DNA of 34,890 nucleotides, taken from contig JAIPBB010000012.1 of the NCBI GenBank assembly GCA_021739805.1, forward strand, positions 1 to 34,890. Direction: 5' to 3'. The stretch comes from Saprospiraceae bacterium. GTDB taxonomy: Bacteria; Bacteroidota; Bacteroidia; Bacteroidales; JAIPBB01. Within the stretch, counting starts at the first letter, position 1. Each line of letters begins with the position of its first letter. Below the pieces are notes generated by a model. That model was not told the DNA's origin. It ran no database searches and saw nothing but the letters and a program-made list of their open reading frames with translations. Both the position numbers and the translations under genes were made by a program. This document shows positions 8,245-15,712 of the stretch, piece after piece.

Positions 8245-9303
8245 ATGTTTGAACAACAACATATCGAAACTAAAAAAGCAAAGGTAATTATCACCGGAGC
8301 TGCGGGTTTTATTGGCGGTCACGTTACTGAATATTTTTGTAAAAGATATGTCGATGTTTCTTGTTATGTTAGAAAAAGCAGCGATTTATCATTAATTAAG
8401 AATTTGCCTGTCAATATTATTAATGGAAGTGTCAAAGATTATTCTGCACTTGAAAACGCATTTAAAAATATGGATAGTGTGATTCATATTGCCGGTTTGG
8501 TAAAAGATTGGGGGAAATATGAAGATTTCTATGAAACAAATGTTAAAGGAACTTTAAATGTGTTAAAGGCATGTAAAGCAAACAGCATTCAAAATATAAT
8601 TATCACAGGTTCGATTTCGAGTTATGGTGAGGAAAATTCACCAGAAATCAAAACAGAAGAACATCCATACAACTCTCACTATAAGTATTTTTTGGATTCG
8701 GTTTTTCCATGCAAAATGAATTATTATCGCGACACTAAATCAAAGGCAACACAGGAAGCCATCAAATTTGCCACAGAAAATGACATAAATCTTACGATTA
8801 TTGAGCCGGTTTGGGTTTATGGCGAAAATGAATTTAGCTCAGGCTTTTATGAATATATTAAGTCTGTAAAAGGAATGCCTTTCTTTTTAGGTAGCAGTAA
8901 AAATAAATTTCATGTTGTTTATGTTAAGGATTTGGCAAGAGCATATTTTTTGGCTTTTACCAAAAAACTTTCAGGCACTAATAGGATAATTATTGGCGAT
9001 AAAAAGGTTGATTTTATGGACAGAGTTTATTCGCTATTTTGTGAAGAATTGGGTGTAAAAAAACCAAAAAACCTTCCCAAAGCAATTTTTTATCCCATTG
9101 GTTTTTTAATGGAATTATTTAATACTGTTTTTTCACTAAAAAACCCGCCATTGTTGACCAGAGGAAGGGTAAATATGTTTTATGATAATATTGAATATTC
9201 AACTAAAAATGCGGAAGAATTACTTGGATTCACAAACGAATTCAGCATCGAAGAAGGAATAAAAAAAACAGTTAATTGGTATAAAGAAAACAATTTAATT
9301 TAG
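8245..9303 (+). CDS. NAD(P)-dependent epimerase/reductase (extended SDR family)
   Basis: Extended short-chain dehydrogenase of 352 aa. The Rossmann motif GAAGFIGG is at 18-25. The active-site pair is Tyr161-x3-Lys165 (YRDTK), with a catalytic Ser in TGSISSYG (about 121-128). The family includes sugar epimerases, 3-beta-hydroxysteroid-type dehydrogenases and the ceramide/ketosphinganine reductases found beside serine palmitoyltransferase in some bacteria. Given the ketosynthase and oxoamine synthase in the same operon, reduction of a keto group on a lipid intermediate is a reasonable inference, but the sequence alone does not fix it. The radical SAM gene begins 5 bases downstream. Confidence 0.85.
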   Translation: MFEQQHIETKKAKVIITGAAGFIGGHVTEYFCKRYVDVSCYVRKSSDLSLIKNLPVNIINGSVKDYSALENAFKNMDSVIHIAGLVKDWGKYEDFYETNVKGTLNVLKACKANSIQNIIITGSISSYGEENSPEIKTEEHPYNSHYKYFLDSVFPCKMNYYRDTKSKATQEAIKFATENDINLTIIEPVWVYGENEFSSGFYEYIKSVKGMPFFLGSSKNKFHVVYVKDLARAYFLAFTKKLSGTNRIIIGDKKVDFMDRVYSLFCEELGVKKPKNLPKAIFYPIGFLMELFNTVFSLKNPPLLTRGRVNMFYDNIEYSTKNAEELLGFTNEFSIEEGIKKTVNWYKENNLI

Positions 9304-9308
9304 CAATT

Positions 9309-10601
9309 ATGCTTAGAGTTAAAAACTATACAGGCTTTTCGAAAGTTCTTTTAAATCTAAAGATTCAATTATACACTTTCGTATATTTTTTAGGGCAACT
9401 TTTAAAAGGGAAAATTGAATTGAAATATTTCATCAGGATTTTAAAGCGATTATTGTTTTTCCTTTCTTATATGAAACAAAACAAATATGCTAAGATTGGA
9501 AATCGACTGAAAATCAATCTTTACCTTCCCGGTTTTCCATCGAAAGCTTATTTTCAGGCTTGTAATAAAGTGACTGAATTTGATAAAAAAATGCCAAGTA
9601 TTTCTGCATTAATCTCTGTGACTTCAGCTTGCAGATATAAATGCCCGCATTGCTATCAAAAACATGATATTGGAAAAGATGCTGACATTAATGTTCTGGT
9701 TTCAACTGTAAAAAATCTTCAAAATAAAGGTGTTGCATTTTTTAATATTGAAGGTGGAGAGCCATTCCTGGTTTTTGAACGTTTGAAAAAAGTTTGTGAA
9801 GCAATTGATGACAGGTCGGAGATTTTAATAAACTCCACCGGTGACGGAATGACCTTGGAAAATTTAACAGAGCTTCGAAAAAACAAAAACATTATCGGAT
9901 TTATGTTCTCACTTCACACAGATAAGCCTGTTGAAATGAATGGTTTTATGGGAGTTGAAAACGCCTGGGAAAACTTAAAAAAAGGTATTGAATTGTGTCA
10001 TAAAGTTGGTTTTGCAGTTACTTTTAATACCTGTTTATTAAAGGCTGCATTTTACGATGGAACCTTCGAAAACATTATGAATATTGTGAAAGATTTCAAT
10101 GGCTCATTGATTCAATTAATAAAACCAAAACCCGCAGGTGGATGGCTTGAATCAGGAATTGAAGATTTTTCAAAAGAAGATATTGAGCACATTACAAAAT
10201 TGGTTCATAAATACAATCTTGACAAAAAATACAGAGATTATGCATTTATTTCACTAATGTTATTAGAGGAATCTCCTGAATATTTTGGCTGCACAGCGGG
10301 TGGCACCGACAGATTTTATATTAATGCAAAAGGCGATTTACAAGCCTGCGAATTTCTGAATGTATCCTTTGGAAATATTCAAACAGATAGTTTCGATGAG
10401 ATTTACGATAAGATGCGAAAAGTATTTGAAAAGCCTTGTCAATCGTGGCTATGCGAAAAACATTCTCACCAAATTTTTAAATTGAAAGAAGCAAACAATA
10501 TTAAAAGTCTGCCTTTATCTCCCGAAATATCTAAGGAAATTTATGATAATTGGGATAGAACTGACATTACTAAATTTTATCAAAAACTGGAGGAATTATA
10601 A
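9309..10601 (+). CDS. Radical SAM enzyme with SPASM-like C-terminus and hydrophobic N-terminal extension
   Basis: The CxxxCxxC cluster motif is at C108, C112 and C115 (SACRYKCPHCYQ), and the GGEP SAM-binding motif is at 149-152. Four later cysteines (C328, C347, C377, C382) around CTAGGTDRFY and GDLQACEF...FGN resemble a short SPASM/twitch region that could hold an auxiliary Fe-S cluster. The first ~85 residues precede the core and are rich in hydrophobic and basic residues (LYTFVYFLGQLL, RLLFFLSYM), suggesting membrane association and a lipid substrate. No peptide-maturation neighbour is present, so a RiPP role is unlikely. The stop overlaps the UbiA ATG by one base (TAATG). The reaction is unknown. 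Confidence 0.88.
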   Translation: MLRVKNYTGFSKVLLNLKIQLYTFVYFLGQLLKGKIELKYFIRILKRLLFFLSYMKQNKYAKIGNRLKINLYLPGFPSKAYFQACNKVTEFDKKMPSISALISVTSACRYKCPHCYQKHDIGKDADINVLVSTVKNLQNKGVAFFNIEGGEPFLVFERLKKVCEAIDDRSEILINSTGDGMTLENLTELRKNKNIIGFMFSLHTDKPVEMNGFMGVENAWENLKKGIELCHKVGFAVTFNTCLLKAAFYDGTFENIMNIVKDFNGSLIQLIKPKPAGGWLESGIEDFSKEDIEHITKLVHKYNLDKKYRDYAFISLMLLEESPEYFGCTAGGTDRFYINAKGDLQACEFLNVSFGNIQTDSFDEIYDKMRKVFEKPCQSWLCEKHSHQIFKLKEANNIKSLPLSPEISKEIYDNWDRTDITKFYQKLEEL

Positions 10602-11644
10602 TGGTAAAACAGGCAATAACATCATTAAGCAATAATCCAACTCTAAACTTTTTCAGGGCTTATGTAAAATCCATGAGGCTTTATTATTCCTTTATCACAG
10701 GAATTGCAGGATGGATTGGAGTTTCATACTATCAATTTGTTGCAGCTCAAGAAGGAACACTTGGAACATCATCAATTGTTAAATCCATTGAGATTCCCAC
10801 TTCAGGGGAGAAAAAGCTGGTAATACTTATTATTCTATTTATGGCCTGGGGAATAAATCAAATTATTAATGATTTTCTTGGACGAAAAGAAGATAGAATT
10901 AACGCCCCCGAAAGACCTATGGTTACAGGAGAACTTCACCCAATCAGAGCAATTTTACTTTCGCTTTTTTTAATGACAGTAATTACTATTGTTACCTTAG
11001 TTTATCTTGAACCTGTTGCTCTAATTCCTTTATTTGCAGGAGCTTTGCTAAATGTTGTTTACGAATATGCAAAGGGTCACGGAATTTTTGGAAATATCAC
11101 TTTTGGTATTATGATTAGTATGTGCGGCTTGTTTGGTTTTCTTGCATCCGGTCCAATGGAAATATATTTTACAAAAAGTCGAATTAGTGCCCTGGTGTTA
11201 ATAGCAATACTTAATGGGTTAATGACATATTACACTTATTTTAAGGATTATATAGGCGATAAAGCAACAGGCAAAAAAACCATTATAGTTAAATATGGCT
11301 TAGAAAGAAATAAAATAATAGCAATTTTTTCTTCCTTTCTTCCATCAGTTTTATTTATTGGTTCATATTATACTTTTCAATCTTTCGAAATTGAACTTAA
11401 TAATACATTTATAATTTTAGGCGTATTGACAATTTTCCTTCAGGTTTGGACAGGTTATTTATTCTACAAAAACCCGGAAGGCGAAATGACTTACTATTCT
11501 TTGGTTACCAATTTTCGGGCGTGTACCTGCGGTCAGGCGACAATAATCGCACTTTTCAGCCCTGAACTTGGAATGATATTATTTTTGGTTTCTTATGTAT
11601 TTGTAGGTTTTCTTTTTAATATGCACACAAATATTAAAGCTTAA
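10601..11644 (+). CDS. UbiA-family membrane prenyltransferase
   Basis: Integral membrane enzyme that transfers a prenyl group from a prenyl diphosphate to an acceptor. The first Mg-diphosphate motif is at 90-106 (N90-D91...D98...R105-P106). The second is DYIGDKATGKKT, with D216 and D220. Eight or so hydrophobic segments span the rest of the 347 residues. The NDFLGRKEDRINAPERP form resembles the geranylgeranylglyceryl-phosphate/chlorophyll-type branch more than the 4-hydroxybenzoate branch, but this is a visual judgement. The acceptor may be the product of the operon's ACP-dependent steps. A short-chain prenyl diphosphate synthase is encoded elsewhere in the window (23578-24549). Confidence 0.88.
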   Translation: MVKQAITSLSNNPTLNFFRAYVKSMRLYYSFITGIAGWIGVSYYQFVAAQEGTLGTSSIVKSIEIPTSGEKKLVILIILFMAWGINQIINDFLGRKEDRINAPERPMVTGELHPIRAILLSLFLMTVITIVTLVYLEPVALIPLFAGALLNVVYEYAKGHGIFGNITFGIMISMCGLFGFLASGPMEIYFTKSRISALVLIAILNGLMTYYTYFKDYIGDKATGKKTIIVKYGLERNKIIAIFSSFLPSVLFIGSYYTFQSFEIELNNTFIILGVLTIFLQVWTGYLFYKNPEGEMTYYSLVTNFRACTCGQATIIALFSPELGMILFLVSYVFVGFLFNMHTNIKA

Positions 11645-11647
11645 GAA

Positions 11648-12844
11648 ATGGAAATTTTTGAGAAAGCATATATAGGCAAATGTGAGTTGAAAAATCGAAT
11701 TTTTCGCTCAGCAACCTTCGAAGGAATGTGTGATGAAAACGGCATTCCTAACGAAAACTATTTTTCTTTATATGAAGAACTCTCAAAAAATAATATTGGA
11801 GGAATTATTACAGGTTTTGCTTATGTTTCAGAAGAAGGAAAAGCAATTCAACCCGGGCAGGCAGGAATTTCTAATGAAAAATATATTGAGAATTTCAGGA
11901 AAGTAACATCGGCTGTTCATTCAAATGGAAGTAAAATATTTCTTCAAATTGCCCACACTGGAAGACAAACAAGAGAAATTGACATAAACCAAAAAGTTGT
12001 TGGTGCATCTGAAAAGAAATCAAAATATTTTAAAGGAAAACCTAAAAAACTTAGCGCTAAAGAAGTATTTGAAATTATAGAGAAATTTGGAAAATCAGCA
12101 CTTTATGCAAAACAAGCCGGCTTTGATGGAGTTCAAATTCATGCTGCTCATGGTTATTTGGTTCATCAGTTTCTTCTTCCTTCAATTAACAACCGTAAGG
12201 ATGAATTTGGAGTTTCGGAAAAAGGTATCGGCACAAAATTTCTTGAGCTGATAATTGATAACATCAAAGAAAAATGTTGTGATGATTTTCCTGTTTTAGT
12301 TAAGATTAGCGGAAGCGATGATTATAAAAACAAATTTTCAAATGATCAATTTGTAAGTCTTATAGAGTTTTTAGATTCAAAAAATATTGATGGAATTGAA
12401 ATTAGTTACGGAACAATGGACGATGCACTGAATATTTTCAGAGGCGATATTCCTGTTGACCTGGTTTTGAAATACAATAAAGTTTATAAAGTCGAAAATG
12501 AAATTGCGAAAAGCCTGTTAAAGACTTTTGTTTTCCCTTTTGTTACAAAAAAATTAAAGTCGTTCAGTCCGATGTATAATCTGTTATATGCTGAAATTGC
12601 TAAAAGCTTAACTAAAATTCCAATTATTTCAGTTGGAGGGTTCAGGGAGAAAAATGAAATTGAAAACACCATTAAAACCAGAAATATAGACTTTGTTAGC
12701 CTAAGCAGACCATTTATTTGTGAGCCTGATTTTGCAGTTAAAATTCAGGAAAACGTAAACTATAAATCAAAGTGCGTAAACTGTAATTATTGCGCAATAA
12801 TGTGCGATTCAGAATATTCAACAAAATGTTATAAAAGGAGGTAA
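11648..12844 (+). CDS. Old Yellow Enzyme-family NADH:flavin oxidoreductase with C-terminal cysteine cluster
   Basis: FMN-binding TIM barrel that reduces activated C=C bonds. Visible motifs are RSATFEG (20-26), QIAHTGRQT (100-108), and H165-x2-H168-x-Y170 in HAAHGYLVHQFL, the usual substrate-binding pair and proton donor region. The end, CVNCNYCAIMC...C (C376, C379, C382, C386, C394), matches the region where 2,4-dienoyl-CoA reductase relatives bind a 4Fe-4S cluster. The second NAD/FAD domain of those enzymes is absent (398 aa in place of ~650), so another protein may supply electrons. The last codons AAA AGG AGG TAA also make the ribosome-binding site of the ACP gene. Confidence 0.88.
   Translation: MEIFEKAYIGKCELKNRIFRSATFEGMCDENGIPNENYFSLYEELSKNNIGGIITGFAYVSEEGKAIQPGQAGISNEKYIENFRKVTSAVHSNGSKIFLQIAHTGRQTREIDINQKVVGASEKKSKYFKGKPKKLSAKEVFEIIEKFGKSALYAKQAGFDGVQIHAAHGYLVHQFLLPSINNRKDEFGVSEKGIGTKFLELIIDNIKEKCCDDFPVLVKISGSDDYKNKFSNDQFVSLIEFLDSKNIDGIEISYGTMDDALNIFRGDIPVDLVLKYNKVYKVENEIAKSLLKTFVFPFVTKKLKSFSPMYNLLYAEIAKSLTKIPIISVGGFREKNEIENTIKTRNIDFVSLSRPFICEPDFAVKIQENVNYKSKCVNCNYCAIMCDSEYSTKCYKRR
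12836..12842 (+). promoter_or_regulatory. Strong Shine-Dalgarno sequence before the ACP gene
   Basis: AAGGAGG lies 5 bases before the ATG at 12848 and overlaps the last codons of the reductase gene. Strong Shine-Dalgarno sites are unusual in Bacteroidota, and most starts in this window lack one. It suggests high or separately tuned ACP translation. Confidence 0.6.
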
Positions 12845-12847
12845 ATC

Positions 12848-13078
12848 ATGGAAATAGCAGAAAAGATTATTTCTATAATCAAAGAAAACACCGAGTGTAA
12901 ACTCGAAATTGATCCCGACACTAACTTTATCAATGAACTAAAAATTGACTCTTTTGGCAGATTGATGATTATTAATGCCATCGAAGATGAATACTCAATT
13001 GAAGTTGATGAAAACGACATTGAGAATTTTAAAACGGTTAACCAGATAGTTTCGGCTCTTCAGCTAAAATATATTTAA
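12848..13078 (+). CDS. Dedicated acyl carrier protein
   Basis: 76-residue, acidic, four-helix carrier protein. The phosphopantetheine site is Ser35 in KIDSFGRL; Phe replaces the usual Leu after Asp-Ser, a variation seen in specialised ACPs. The C-terminal helix motif (FKTVNQIVSAL) is typical. It sits 3 bases after the flavin reductase gene and 10 bases before the oxoamine synthase, so it most likely carries the acyl chain that the synthase condenses with an amino acid, or the chain made by the ketosynthase. Paired carrier/oxoamine synthase genes are known from bacterial sphingolipid loci and from pyrrole-forming pathways. Confidence 0.9.
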   Translation: MEIAEKIISIIKENTECKLEIDPDTNFINELKIDSFGRLMIINAIEDEYSIEVDENDIENFKTVNQIVSALQLKYI

Positions 13079-13088
13079 TCCTGGCAAA

Positions 13089-14258
13089 ATGAGCATTAAT
13101 AAATTTTATAGCAATCATAGTTTGAATGATGAGCTTCTCCAAAAGACCGGCTTTAATCCTTACTATGTTAATGTTGAGTCGGGGCTTGATGATTCTCTGA
13201 TTATTGATGGAAAAAGCTTTATAAACTTAGCTTCAAACAACTATATTGGCATTGCTAATGACCGGAGAATCAAAGAAGCCACAATTAATGCAATTAACAA
13301 ATACGGTCTTTCGCTTTGTGCAACTCCAATCGCATCGGGTTGTTCCGACCTGTATAAAAATGTTTCTCAACAATTGTCTGATTTCGTTGGATTGGAATCC
13401 ACAATAATTTACCCTTCATGCTACCAGGCAAACAACGGATTATTTTCAGCAATTGCAGGAAAAGATGATGTAATAATTATTGATAGATATGCTCACTCCT
13501 CTCTGGTTGAAGGAGCAAGAGCAGTTGGTTGCAAAATCAGACCTTTTTTGCATAATGATTTAAACAGCCTTGAAAAGAACTTAAAAAATAGCTTAAACCA
13601 CAATCAAATTTTTGTTGTTACCGAATCAGTGTTTTCAACCGAAGGAAGCATTGCACCTTTTGCCGGAATAGTTGAATTATGTGAAAAATATAATGCCATT
13701 CCCGTTATTGACGACTCTCATGGAATTGGGGTTATAGGAAAAAATGGAAAAGGAATTCTAGAATACTCAGGGATTACAGATTATCAGGGAATTTATACAG
13801 CTTCTTTAGGGAAATCAATCGGAAATCTGGGCGGAATGGTAAGTGGCAAAAATAGCTTAATAGAGTTTTTAAAATATGGTTCATCACATCTTATTTATTC
13901 AACTGCTATTACCCCGGTAATACTGGCAGGCATTGAAAAGGCAATTAATATTATAGAAGATGAATTTGATGTTTTAGGAAGCAAAATGTGGAGCTACCGA
14001 AATAAACTAAGAAACGCCTTAATTGATTTCGGATATAAAGTGAAAGAAGCCGAAGCTCCAATAACATCAATTATTACTGGAACTTCTGAAGAAACAATAC
14101 TATTCGCAAAAAAGCTTTATGAAAATCAAATATTAGCAACTCCATTTATTTTTCCATCCGTTCCCGAAAATCAGGGAGTAATTAGAATGATAGTGGGGGC
14201 TAATTTGGAAGAAGAAACTGTGGAAAGAGCGATTGAAATTTTAAGGACATTGAGCTAA
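13089..14258 (+). CDS. Alpha-oxoamine synthase (serine palmitoyltransferase/KBL/BioF family)
   Basis: PLP enzyme that condenses an acyl thioester with an amino acid, releasing CO2. The Schiff-base lysine is K242 in TASLGKSIGNLGG. Cofactor residues include DDSHG at 208-212 and His136 in YAHSS. The length (389 aa) matches the soluble bacterial family. The choice between serine palmitoyltransferase, cysteate acyltransferase, 2-amino-3-ketobutyrate ligase and 8-amino-7-oxononanoate synthase cannot be made by eye. The adjacent ACP and reductase argue for a lipid-forming member and against biotin synthesis or threonine breakdown. It is the last gene of the tight operon; a 232-base gap with a worn palindromic repeat follows. 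Confidence 0.88.
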   Translation: MSINKFYSNHSLNDELLQKTGFNPYYVNVESGLDDSLIIDGKSFINLASNNYIGIANDRRIKEATINAINKYGLSLCATPIASGCSDLYKNVSQQLSDFVGLESTIIYPSCYQANNGLFSAIAGKDDVIIIDRYAHSSLVEGARAVGCKIRPFLHNDLNSLEKNLKNSLNHNQIFVVTESVFSTEGSIAPFAGIVELCEKYNAIPVIDDSHGIGVIGKNGKGILEYSGITDYQGIYTASLGKSIGNLGGMVSGKNSLIEFLKYGSSHLIYSTAITPVILAGIEKAINIIEDEFDVLGSKMWSYRNKLRNALIDFGYKVKEAEAPITSIITGTSEETILFAKKLYENQILATPFIFPSVPENQGVIRMIVGANLEEETVERAIEILRTLS

Positions 14259-14263
14259 TGAAG

Positions 14264-14417
14264 CACTAAATTCTAATATCTAAATACGAAATAAATTCAA
14301 ATGCTTTAAAATCATAAATACGAAATAGTTCATGAATTAATGTTGTTGGTATGATGATAATTTAAGAATGTTTGATAAATTATAAAATTAGTATTTCGAT
14401 ATTGTTTAGAATTTAGA
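14264..14417. repeat. Worn palindromic intergenic repeat
   Basis: The left arm (about 14264-14299, containing CTAAATTCTAATATC and AAATACGAAAT) and the right arm (about 14385-14417, containing ATTTCGATATTG and TTTAGAATTTAG) are imperfect inverted copies with about 85 bases between them. This resembles non-coding, MITE-like or REP-like intergenic elements found in many environmental genomes. No coding potential is seen inside. Confidence 0.45.
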
Positions 14418-14490
14418 AATTAGTAATTCGGATTTGACCAATTGTATTATTGCACTTGATTTATAAAACTGTATAAGAATAAATAGAATA

Positions 14491-15453
14491 ATGAGATACT
14501 TCTTAATCTTAAATCCCGGCTCACGTGGAGGAAAAAGCAAAAAATCCTTTGATAAAATATTTGATGCTTTTAAAGATGCTAAGATTGACTTTGATTATAA
14601 ATTCACTGAAAAACTTGAAGATGCTTTTACTTTTTCTGTTGAAGCAAACAAAGCAAATTATGATGTAGTTGTAGCAGTTGGTGGCGATGGAACAATTAAC
14701 AATGTTTTAAACGGCTTTTTTGATTTAAACGGCAATCGGATTTCCAAATCTAAATTGGGAATAATTTATACGGGAACCAGCCCCGATTTTTGCAAAAGCT
14801 ATAATATTCCTATAAAAACAGAAGATGCGATTAGCACATTAATTGAAAATCATTCCCGGCAGATTTTCATTGGCAAACTCTTATGCTCAAAAGAAAACGA
14901 TAAAAGCTTTAATGCCCCTTCTCAAATACAAAATCCAAAGCTTAAGTATTTTGCCTGTTGTGCCAACATCGGACTGGGAGCTACTTTAGCCCGAAAAGCC
15001 AACAGCGGAATCAGAAAATATTTAGGCGACACTTTAGGGACTTTCCTTTCACTTATTGGAACAATTGCAGCCTACAAAGCCAATGATTTTACTGTTATTA
15101 AAGATAAGAAAGAACAAACAATCAGCAAGTTATATAATCTCTCAGTCGGAAGAACAAAATTTATTGCATCCGGAATTCAGGTGCTTAACAATATCAAATA
15201 CGATGAAAAAGGATTTTATTGTATGACTGTTCGCAAGCTTAATCTTTTCAACTTAATTCCACTTTTCAAAAAAGTTTATAGTGGCAAAAAGTTCAGCAAT
15301 ACAGAATATTTATCCCTGGATTATTGCAATGAAATTGAAATATTATCAAATCCCAAAAATCCCGAAATTGAAATGGACGGTGACCCGATTGGGTATTTAC
15401 CTTGTAAAATTGGGATAAGTAATGATAAACTTGATTTGATAGTAAAACAATAG
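14491..15453 (+). CDS. Diacylglycerol/sphingosine-type lipid kinase
   Basis: DAGK catalytic-domain protein of 320 aa that would phosphorylate a lipid hydroxyl with ATP. The N-terminal FLILNPGSRGGKS and the nucleotide motif GGDGTIN (64-70) are clear. The usual GTGNDFAR segment is replaced by TGTSPDFCKSYNIP (94-107), which still fits the position after the beta strand but may alter substrate choice. Near the C-terminus EMDGDPIG is present, as is usual. The family includes bacterial diacylglycerol, undecaprenol-like and long-chain-base kinases. Its position after an oxoamine synthase makes a long-chain amino-alcohol or related lipid a plausible substrate (inference). It lies 232 bases after the operon and may have its own promoter. 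Confidence 0.88.
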   Translation: MRYFLILNPGSRGGKSKKSFDKIFDAFKDAKIDFDYKFTEKLEDAFTFSVEANKANYDVVVAVGGDGTINNVLNGFFDLNGNRISKSKLGIIYTGTSPDFCKSYNIPIKTEDAISTLIENHSRQIFIGKLLCSKENDKSFNAPSQIQNPKLKYFACCANIGLGATLARKANSGIRKYLGDTLGTFLSLIGTIAAYKANDFTVIKDKKEQTISKLYNLSVGRTKFIASGIQVLNNIKYDEKGFYCMTVRKLNLFNLIPLFKKVYSGKKFSNTEYLSLDYCNEIEILSNPKNPEIEMDGDPIGYLPCKIGISNDKLDLIVKQ

Positions 15454-15537
15454 AATTTAAATTTTCAAAACTTCCAATCCTCCAAATATTTTCTTGTCTT
15501 TCTTTAATGTTAATTTTACATGAATTTTTCTTAATTG

Positions 15538-15568
15538 TTTGAACTTGTAGGAATTAGATTTAATTTTG
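15538..15568 (+). promoter_or_regulatory. Consensus promoter driving the truncated oxidoreductase gene
   Basis: TTTG (15538-15541), a 19-base spacer and TAATTTTG (15561-15568) match the Bacteroidota consensus with ideal spacing. The predicted start lies only a few bases before the ATG at 15578, so the transcript would be nearly leaderless. It now reads into the antisense strand of the abiEii toxin gene. Confidence 0.7.
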
Positions 15569-15577
15569 AATTAGCAA

Positions 15578-15703
15578 ATGAAAACCAACGACAAATTTTC
15601 ACTTATAATTATCGGTGGTGGAATCACCGGTTTAAGCACAGGAATTACCTGGGCTAAAAATATTGATTGTTCTGAAAAGCTTGTTTTGATTTTTCTTCTG
15701 TGA
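15578..15703 (+). pseudogene. 5' remnant of an FAD-dependent oxidoreductase (phytoene-desaturase-like), cut off by the AbiE locus
   Basis: The frame codes for 41 residues. IIIGGGITGLSTG (about 10-22) is the dinucleotide-binding GxGxxG start (G13, G15, G18) of the CrtI/amine-oxidase FAD family, followed by a helix and the beginning of the second strand (KLVLI). Such proteins normally run to about 500 residues with an acidic residue at the end of that strand. Here the frame ends FLL-stop exactly where the 22-bp sequence that is repeated beyond the AbiE pair begins (15689). The promoter and start are intact, so the loss looks recent. It probably belonged with the lipid genes upstream. Confidence 0.75.
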
Positions 15704-15710
15704 ACTTCAT
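15689..15710 (-). repeat. Left copy of 22-bp repeat flanking the AbiE pair
   Basis: Matches 17581-17602 at 20 of 22 bases in direct orientation. Read on the minus strand it gives ATG and the residues MKFTEEK, followed by SKQAF and a stop within 20 codons. It may be a relic gene start or a recombination site. Confidence 0.6.
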
Positions 15711-15712
15711 GT

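Noticed and set aside
5990..15453. Calling the operon a plain sphingolipid locus
   Set aside because: Oxoamine synthase, ACP, SDR and lipid kinase fit, but ketosynthase, radical SAM, UbiA, OYE and the ThiL-like protein do not, and the amino-acid substrate cannot be told by eye.
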